Assembly (NCBI RefSeq): GCF_003970915.1
Contig: NZ_RXOF01000016.1
Location: 62,001 to 126,000 of the forward strand
Reading direction: 5' to 3'
Source: Hymenobacter gummosus
GTDB lineage: Bacteria > Bacteroidota > Bacteroidia > Cytophagales > Hymenobacteraceae
Length of the DNA: 64,000 nucleotides
This document shows, piece after piece, positions 59,873 through 64,000 of this stretch (position 1 is its first letter; every line of letters starts with the position of its first letter). A model generated the notes under the pieces. It was not told the DNA's origin, ran no database searches, and saw only the letters and a list, made by a program, of their open reading frames with translations. A program made the translations under genes and the position numbers.

Positions 59873-59880
59873 CAAAGTTA
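59873..59880 (-). promoter_or_regulatory. -7 promoter element of the gene at 59166-59846
   Basis: Minus strand TAACTTTG, an exact TAnnTTTG match, 27 nt before the ATG at 59846. Confidence 0.55.
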
Positions 59881-59965
59881 GGCGTCAAGCCGAACAATTA
59901 ATCATCTATATATGACTGGTCCAGAGTTTCCGCGGCGGTACCGCCGGCAGCCGGCCCGGGGTGGC

Positions 59966-61159
59966 TCAGCGGCCCCGAAAATCGGGCAGCAGGCGCAGGC
60001 ACACCGGCGCCGGCGCGGTGGCCGCGAAGCCCGTGGGCCGCAGCCGGCCGCTGGCCCGGTCCACGTGGTAGCTGAAGATGGAGCCGGAGTTCTGGTTGGC
60101 CACCAGCAGCAGGCGGCCGTCGGGCGTGAGGGCGAAGTTGCGCGGGGTCTTGCCCTGGGTACTCACGTGCTCCACCAGCGCCAGCCGGCCCGAGGCGGCG
60201 TCGACGGCCAGCACCACCAGGCTGTCGTGCCCGCGGTTGGAGGCGTACACGAAGCGGCCGTCGGGAGCCACGTGGATGTCGGCGCTGCTGTTGGGGCCGC
60301 TGAAGCCGGCGGGCAGGGCCGGCACGGTGTGCAGCTCCCGGAAGGTGCCCGCCGCCGCTTCGTAGCTCAGGGCCGTGACGGTGGAGTTCAGCTCGTTGAT
60401 GAGGTAGGCCCAGCGGCCGTTGGGGTGGAAGGCCAGGTGGCGCGGCCCGGCCCCCGGCTGCCCCTGGTAGGCTACCTGCGGGGGCAACTGCAGCAGCTTG
60501 TCGTCCGCCGTCAGCCGGTAGCTCAGCACCTGGTCGTTGCCCAGATCCACGGCCAGGGCGAAGCGGCCGGCCGGGTCGGGGAAGATGCAGTGGGCGTGGG
60601 CCTTGTCCTGGTTCTTGTGCGGCCCCGCGCCCTGGTGCTGGTCGACGGCGGCGGCCGGGGCCAGCGTGCCATCGGCCCGGATGGGCAGGGCGCTGATGGT
60701 GCCGCCGAAGTAGTTGGCCAGCAGCGCCCCGCGGCCGTCCGGCAGCAAGCTCACGTAGCACGGCCCGGCGCCTTCGGAGGGCTGCTCGTTGAGCAGGCGC
60801 AGTCCGCCGCTGGCCCCGTCGACGGCAAAAGCGCGCACCGCCCCCGTGCTGCGCCCCTGAAAGTCCAGGCTGGCGTTGACGGCGTAGAGGTGGCGCGCAT
60901 CGGCGCTGAGCGTAAGGAAGCCGGGCTTGAAGCCGCCGCCAAAACCGGCTAGGCGCGTCATTTCGCCGGTTTCGGGGTGCAGGCGGTAGAGGAAGAGGTT
61001 GTCCTGCTCGGCCGGGCCGTAGGTGCCCACGTACAGCAGCCAGTCGGCCGCCGGGCGGCGGGCGCGGCCCGCCGCGCAGCCCGCCAGCAGGGTGCCGGCG
61101 GCCAGCAGAGCAGAGCGGTGCAGAAAGGCGCGGCGCGACCAGGTAGGGGAGAAGCTCAT
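59966..61159 (-). CDS. Lactonase family protein (6-phosphogluconolactonase YbhE type)
   Basis: A 397-residue seven-bladed beta-propeller of the lactonase/YbhE family (LYVGTYGPAEQDNLFLYRLH, HAHCIFPDPAGRFALAVDLG, PRHLAFHPNGRWAYLINELN, SADIHVAPDGRFVYASNRG). The N-terminus has a twin-arginine motif (SRRAFLHRSALLAAG) directly followed by a lipobox (LLAGC), so it is probably a Tat-exported lipoprotein rather than the cytosolic pentose-phosphate enzyme. It may hydrolyse a sugar lactone in the envelope. The ATG at 61159 gives this signal. Divergent from the HEAT-like gene. Confidence 0.87.
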   Translation of the reverse strand: MSFSPTWSRRAFLHRSALLAAGTLLAGCAAGRARRPAADWLLYVGTYGPAEQDNLFLYRLHPETGEMTRLAGFGGGFKPGFLTLSADARHLYAVNASLDFQGRSTGAVRAFAVDGASGGLRLLNEQPSEGAGPCYVSLLPDGRGALLANYFGGTISALPIRADGTLAPAAAVDQHQGAGPHKNQDKAHAHCIFPDPAGRFALAVDLGNDQVLSYRLTADDKLLQLPPQVAYQGQPGAGPRHLAFHPNGRWAYLINELNSTVTALSYEAAAGTFRELHTVPALPAGFSGPNSSADIHVAPDGRFVYASNRGHDSLVVLAVDAASGRLALVEHVSTQGKTPRNFALTPDGRLLLVANQNSGSIFSYHVDRASGRLRPTGFAATAPAPVCLRLLPDFRGR

Positions 61160-61251
61160 GGGCGGAACGGGTAGTACGGCGCGCAAGGTAAGGCCCGAGG
61201 ACCGCCCTGGCCCTTATCTTGGCCGCCGATTCAGTTGCTTTTCCATCCGCT

Positions 61252-62550
61252 ATGCCCCCTGCTGGTCAGCTCCAACGGCAGTTTCAGCACGCCGCCCGCC
61301 TGGGCCTCGGCCGGGCCTGTCTGCTGGCCCAAGCTCATCCCGCCGTGGATTTTTCGGCCGCCATTATCGACGTAGCCCTCCATAACTACGCCTACGACCG
61401 GCAGTCGGAAGGCAGCCGGGCCCGCTACGTCTTTGCGCTCTACCAGCTGGCTCTGCGGCCGCAACAGCCGCGCATCCGCCGGGCCGTGCTGCGCGCCCTG
61501 GCCACGGCCGACCCCGATATCTGGACCGAGATACAGCTGCTGGAACTAGCCCGCTGGCTGGCCGAGCACGGCCACGCGCCGGCCACCGCCCGGGCGGCCA
61601 TCCACCGGCGCTTCCGGCGGGATCAGCAAAGCGGTTACACCGATTGGTCCGGCACGAAGGAAATCATGGCCCTCGACGGCCTGAGCGGGTTGAAGTACAT
61701 TGCCCGCGCATACGGCCGGCGGCTGGCTCTCGACCCGGAGTATTGGCACGATGATACCCTGCTACGCGACTTTCAGGAGTTGTACCCCGAGCAGGACGGT
61801 CGGGCCGCCCTGGCGGCGCTGGCCAGCCGTGATGCCGACGTGGGCCGCTACCTGGCGGTCGTGGAAGCCAACCGCCGTTTGCGGGCCGAAGCAGCGGCCG
61901 AGCCGGCTCCGGACCTTAGTATCGAGGAGCTGCTGCGCTACAAGCCCTGGTTTATCCGGCGGCGGCTGCCCCGGCGGGGCTTGGCAGAAGCCGAGGCCCG
62001 GGAACTGGCCGAGCGGCTGCCGGCGGCCCGCAGCCACCTGGAGCGGGAAAAGCTGCTAAGCTGCTTTACGGTAGTGCCTTTTCCGCTGGATTACCGCCTG
62101 CTACTGCCCTACGCGGTCCGCAATACCGGCCGCCACCGCGCCGCCGCCCAGCTGGCCCTGGATGCCCTGGCCCTGCTCACCGGCCCCGAAATCCGGGCGC
62201 TGGCCCTGAAAAACCTGCCCACCGCCCGCCGGCCGGCCCGCTACGCCGACCTGCTCACCCGCAACTACCAGCCCGGCGACGCGGCCCTGCTGAGCCGACT
62301 GGTTGAGCGTAGCCGCAGCGAAGAAGCCGTTGAAGCCCTGGCTGCCAGCTGTTGCCGCATCTACGAGGCCAACGTTACGCCCGAATGCGCCGGACCCCTG
62401 CTGGCGCTGTACGAAAAGATGAACTGCGCCATTCACCGCTACTACGTGGTCAAGCTCCTCATCCGCAACGACGTGCTGCCGGCCTGGCTGAGCGCCGAGC
62501 TGCCCTTCGACAGCTACGCCGATACCCGCGGGCTGGCCGCCGCGGGCTGA
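61252..62550 (+). CDS. Alpha-helical repeat protein (HEAT-like), function unknown
   Basis: A 432-residue cytosolic protein made almost wholly of amphipathic helices rich in Ala, Leu and Arg, with HEAT-like spacing (for example RIRRAVLRALATADPDIWTE, AAQLALDALALLTGPEIRAL). No catalytic motif. Conserved-looking tryptophan and tyrosine positions (YTDWSGTKEIMALDG) suggest a fixed protein surface. A near -7 match (TATCTTGG, 61215-61222) lies 30 nt before the ATG at 61252. Probably a protein-binding scaffold; this is inference only. Confidence 0.75.
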   Translation: MPPAGQLQRQFQHAARLGLGRACLLAQAHPAVDFSAAIIDVALHNYAYDRQSEGSRARYVFALYQLALRPQQPRIRRAVLRALATADPDIWTEIQLLELARWLAEHGHAPATARAAIHRRFRRDQQSGYTDWSGTKEIMALDGLSGLKYIARAYGRRLALDPEYWHDDTLLRDFQELYPEQDGRAALAALASRDADVGRYLAVVEANRRLRAEAAAEPAPDLSIEELLRYKPWFIRRRLPRRGLAEAEARELAERLPAARSHLEREKLLSCFTVVPFPLDYRLLLPYAVRNTGRHRAAAQLALDALALLTGPEIRALALKNLPTARRPARYADLLTRNYQPGDAALLSRLVERSRSEEAVEALAASCCRIYEANVTPECAGPLLALYEKMNCAIHRYYVVKLLIRNDVLPAWLSAELPFDSYADTRGLAAAG

Positions 62551-62557
62551 GCCGTTT

Positions 62558-62573
62558 GGGCTGCCGGCAGCCC
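62558..62573. other. Perfect 16-bp palindrome after the HEAT-like gene
   Basis: GGGCTGCCGGCAGCCC, 8 bp after the stop codon. No T-run follows. It may be a weak terminator or a protein site. Confidence 0.4.
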
Positions 62574-62675
62574 CTCACACAGGCATGTGAGACGAGCGGT
62601 TTGGCCCGGCCCAACCGGTATTTTCGCGCCGCGGCCCCCGGGGTGCCGCCCCGTCCCTTCACCTGCTCTCCTGCT

Positions 62676-63176
62676 ATGAACAACCTTTCTCATGCCCGGC
62701 CCGCCGCGTTGGGCCTGCTGCTCAGCGCCTGCGCCACTGCCCCGCCGGCCGCCTCACTAGCCCCGGCGCCGCCCCGGCCGCCCGTCGATGCGGCCCTGTA
62801 CCGCACCATTGCCGGGCTCGACAGCGCCATGTTCGTGGCCTTCAACCAGCACGACGCGGCCCGGCTGCAGACCTTCTTTGCCGAGGATCTGGAGTTCTAC
62901 CACGACAAGGGCGGGCTCAGCAACTTCGAGCAGACCATGCAGGGCTTCCGGCGCCTGTTCGAGCAGAACCGCACCACCGGCCTGCACCGCGTACTGGTGC
63001 CCGGCACGCTGGAAGTGTACCCCATCAAGGGCTACGGGGCCGTCGAAACCTACCAGCACCGCTTCTGCCACCGGGAAAACGGCCGGGACGACTGCGGCAC
63101 TTTCCGGAACATGATGGTCTGGCGCCTGCAGAACGGGCAGTGGAAAATTACCCGCGTGGTGAGCTACGACCACTGA
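62676..63176 (+). CDS. NTF2-like (DUF4440/SnoaL-type) lipoprotein
   Basis: A 166-residue lipoprotein with lipobox LLLSAC, a Pro/Ala-rich linker and an NTF2-like cone fold (LDSAMFVAFNQHDAARLQTF with FAEDLEFYHDKGG, then YQHRFCHRENG and WRLQNGQWKITRVVSYDH). DUF4440/SnoaL-like proteins bind small ligands or act as auxiliary enzymes. A Cys pair (FCHRENGRDDCG) may form a disulfide. A -7-like TATTTTCG (62619-62626) lies upstream. It is followed by a cupin gene 129 bp away. Confidence 0.85.
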   Translation: MNNLSHARPAALGLLLSACATAPPAASLAPAPPRPPVDAALYRTIAGLDSAMFVAFNQHDAARLQTFFAEDLEFYHDKGGLSNFEQTMQGFRRLFEQNRTTGLHRVLVPGTLEVYPIKGYGAVETYQHRFCHRENGRDDCGTFRNMMVWRLQNGQWKITRVVSYDH

Positions 63177-63305
63177 GCCGGGCGTCGGACGCAAAAGAAT
63201 AGCGGCTAACTGCTATATTTTCAGTCGGCTAGCCGCAGCGACTCTGCACGAGTAGGCTGCAGCGGCCCGCCGGAAATTGCTCCTGCTACTTCTTGCCCCC
63301 GCGCT

Positions 63306-63866
63306 ATGAAACGTCGCCGCTTCCTGCAGACTTCCCTGGCCGCGCTGCCGCTGGCCGCCCCCGCCGCCCTGGCCGCGCCGCCCGAGCGCAACGGTAAAGG
63401 CTTCAAGGCCGCGGCCGGCGAAGGGCGCTTTCACGGCCACATTCAGCTCAAAGGCGTCAATCAGAACGTGCTCGACGTGAAGGTATCGGGCAAGGATACG
63501 GGCGGCGACTTGGCCATCTTCGAGCAAACCAGCCTCTCGCCCGGCCGCGGCACCCCGCTGCACGTGCACCTGGGCCAGGACGAAATCTTCTACGTGCTCG
63601 ACGGGGAGTACGCTTTTCAGGTCGGCGACGACAAATACCGCCTCAAGACCGGGGACTCCATCTTTCTGCCCCGCCACGTGCCCCACGCCTGGACGCAGGT
63701 GAGCCCCCGCGGCCGCATGACGGTGATTATGCAGCCCGCCGGCAAGCTGGAGGAGTTTTTCGTGGCCCTGGCCGCGCTGAAAGCCGAGCCCACGCAGCCG
63801 GAGCTAGCCCAGCTGTTTGCCGCCCACGAAATGAAGGTGGTGGGCCCGCCGCTGAAGGTGGACTAA
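63306..63866 (+). CDS. Exported cupin-domain protein
   Basis: A 186-residue protein. The N-terminus KRRRFLQTSLAALPLAAPAA resembles a Tat signal (Arg pair followed by Phe-Leu). The cupin domain shows motif 1 TPLHVHLGQDEIFYVLDGEY (metal ligands His, His and Glu) and motif 2 PRHVPHAW. It probably binds a metal in the periplasm and may act as a dioxygenase or isomerase; the substrate is unknown. A TATATTTT -7-like box lies about 85 nt before the ATG. Confidence 0.87.
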   Translation: MKRRRFLQTSLAALPLAAPAALAAPPERNGKGFKAAAGEGRFHGHIQLKGVNQNVLDVKVSGKDTGGDLAIFEQTSLSPGRGTPLHVHLGQDEIFYVLDGEYAFQVGDDKYRLKTGDSIFLPRHVPHAWTQVSPRGRMTVIMQPAGKLEEFFVALAALKAEPTQPELAQLFAAHEMKVVGPPLKVD

Positions 63867-63917
63867 TTTGGCCCACCGGGCATACTCGCAACCGTTGCCC
63901 TTATCCGCCGCGCCTGC

Positions 63918-64000
63918 ATGCCCGCCGCCCATTCCTACGTCTACTTTGCGCTGCAAGGCCACGATTTTGACCCCGCCGAAGTCACCCGCCGCCTGGGCAC
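63918..64000 (+). CDS. DUF4279 domain-containing protein, truncated by window end
   Basis: The first 27 residues are visible: MPAAHSYVYFALQGHDFDPA then EVTRRLG. SYVYFAL, DFDP and the E-V/I-T-x-x-LG word are the opening of DUF4279 proteins, which occur in stand-alone form and among immunity-like genes. The gene continues past base 64000. The start is 51 bp after the cupin stop codon. The rest cannot be judged. Confidence 0.7.
   Translation, partial: MPAAHSYVYFALQGHDFDPAEVTRRLG

Overview
The window is about 64 kb of high-GC DNA that reads as the chromosome of a Hymenobacter-like member of the Bacteroidota (Cytophagales). The support is indirect but consistent: a secreted protease with a type IX (Por) secretion C-terminal domain, a carboxypeptidase-regulatory-like TonB receptor paired with a DUF4249 lipoprotein, DUF4260 and R2K ATP-grasp genes, many SPII lipoproteins, and repeated use of the Bacteroidota -7 promoter element TAnnTTTG just upstream of start codons. 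No rRNA, tRNA, CRISPR array, transposase or phage gene was seen.

Layout. 0.1-6.6 kb: sugar kinase (hldE-like), hemE, a small membrane protein, a marC-family gene with a dead 3' copy next to it, purE, a membrane-anchored endonuclease/exonuclease/phosphatase. 6.8-17.3 kb: a 1667-residue secreted metalloprotease, an FAD monooxygenase, and a block of lineage-specific exported proteins that includes a paralogous pair flanking a beta-barrel protein. 17.3-27.8 kb: dnaK, a Crp-type regulator, DUF4260, an R2K ATP-grasp, a coupled pseudouridine synthase/hydrolase pair, a large VWA-like membrane protein, and an AT-richer two-gene operon with DUF4304. 27.8-34.7 kb: exported coiled-coil protein, lipoprotein hydrolase, rhomboid protease, YiiX-like hydrolase, fabG. 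34.9-44.6 kb: TonB receptor/DUF4249/lipoprotein operon, methyltransferase, purine nucleoside phosphorylase, sppA, rarA. 44.7-58.2 kb: EamA transporter, an AT-richer PD-(D/E)XK nuclease, then a two-component system, an HxlR/SDR divergon, and a tripartite RND efflux operon. 58.2-64 kb: orphan histidine kinase, lactonase, HEAT-like protein, NTF2-like lipoprotein, cupin and the start of a DUF4279 gene.

The most interesting regulatory signal is at 51.0-51.4 kb. A 36-bp block carrying TCTAAT half-sites is present in two identical copies, each exactly 14 nt from a TTTG -7 core. One copy precedes an 88-residue membrane protein and the other the RND adaptor. Together with the OmpR-type regulator and kinase 2-4 kb upstream, this suggests a stress-induced efflux regulon with a small, undescribed membrane partner.

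The second theme is the intergenic space. At least seven unrelated families of palindromic elements (75-225 bp, no coding capacity) sit between genes and often abut start or stop codons exactly. One family occurs four times here with a shared core. Two places carry dead 3' gene copies (marC and the nucleoside phosphorylase) next to such gaps, which points to active rearrangement at gene ends. Apart from these, the window is mostly housekeeping and lineage-specific envelope genes. I saw no complete defence or biosynthetic island.
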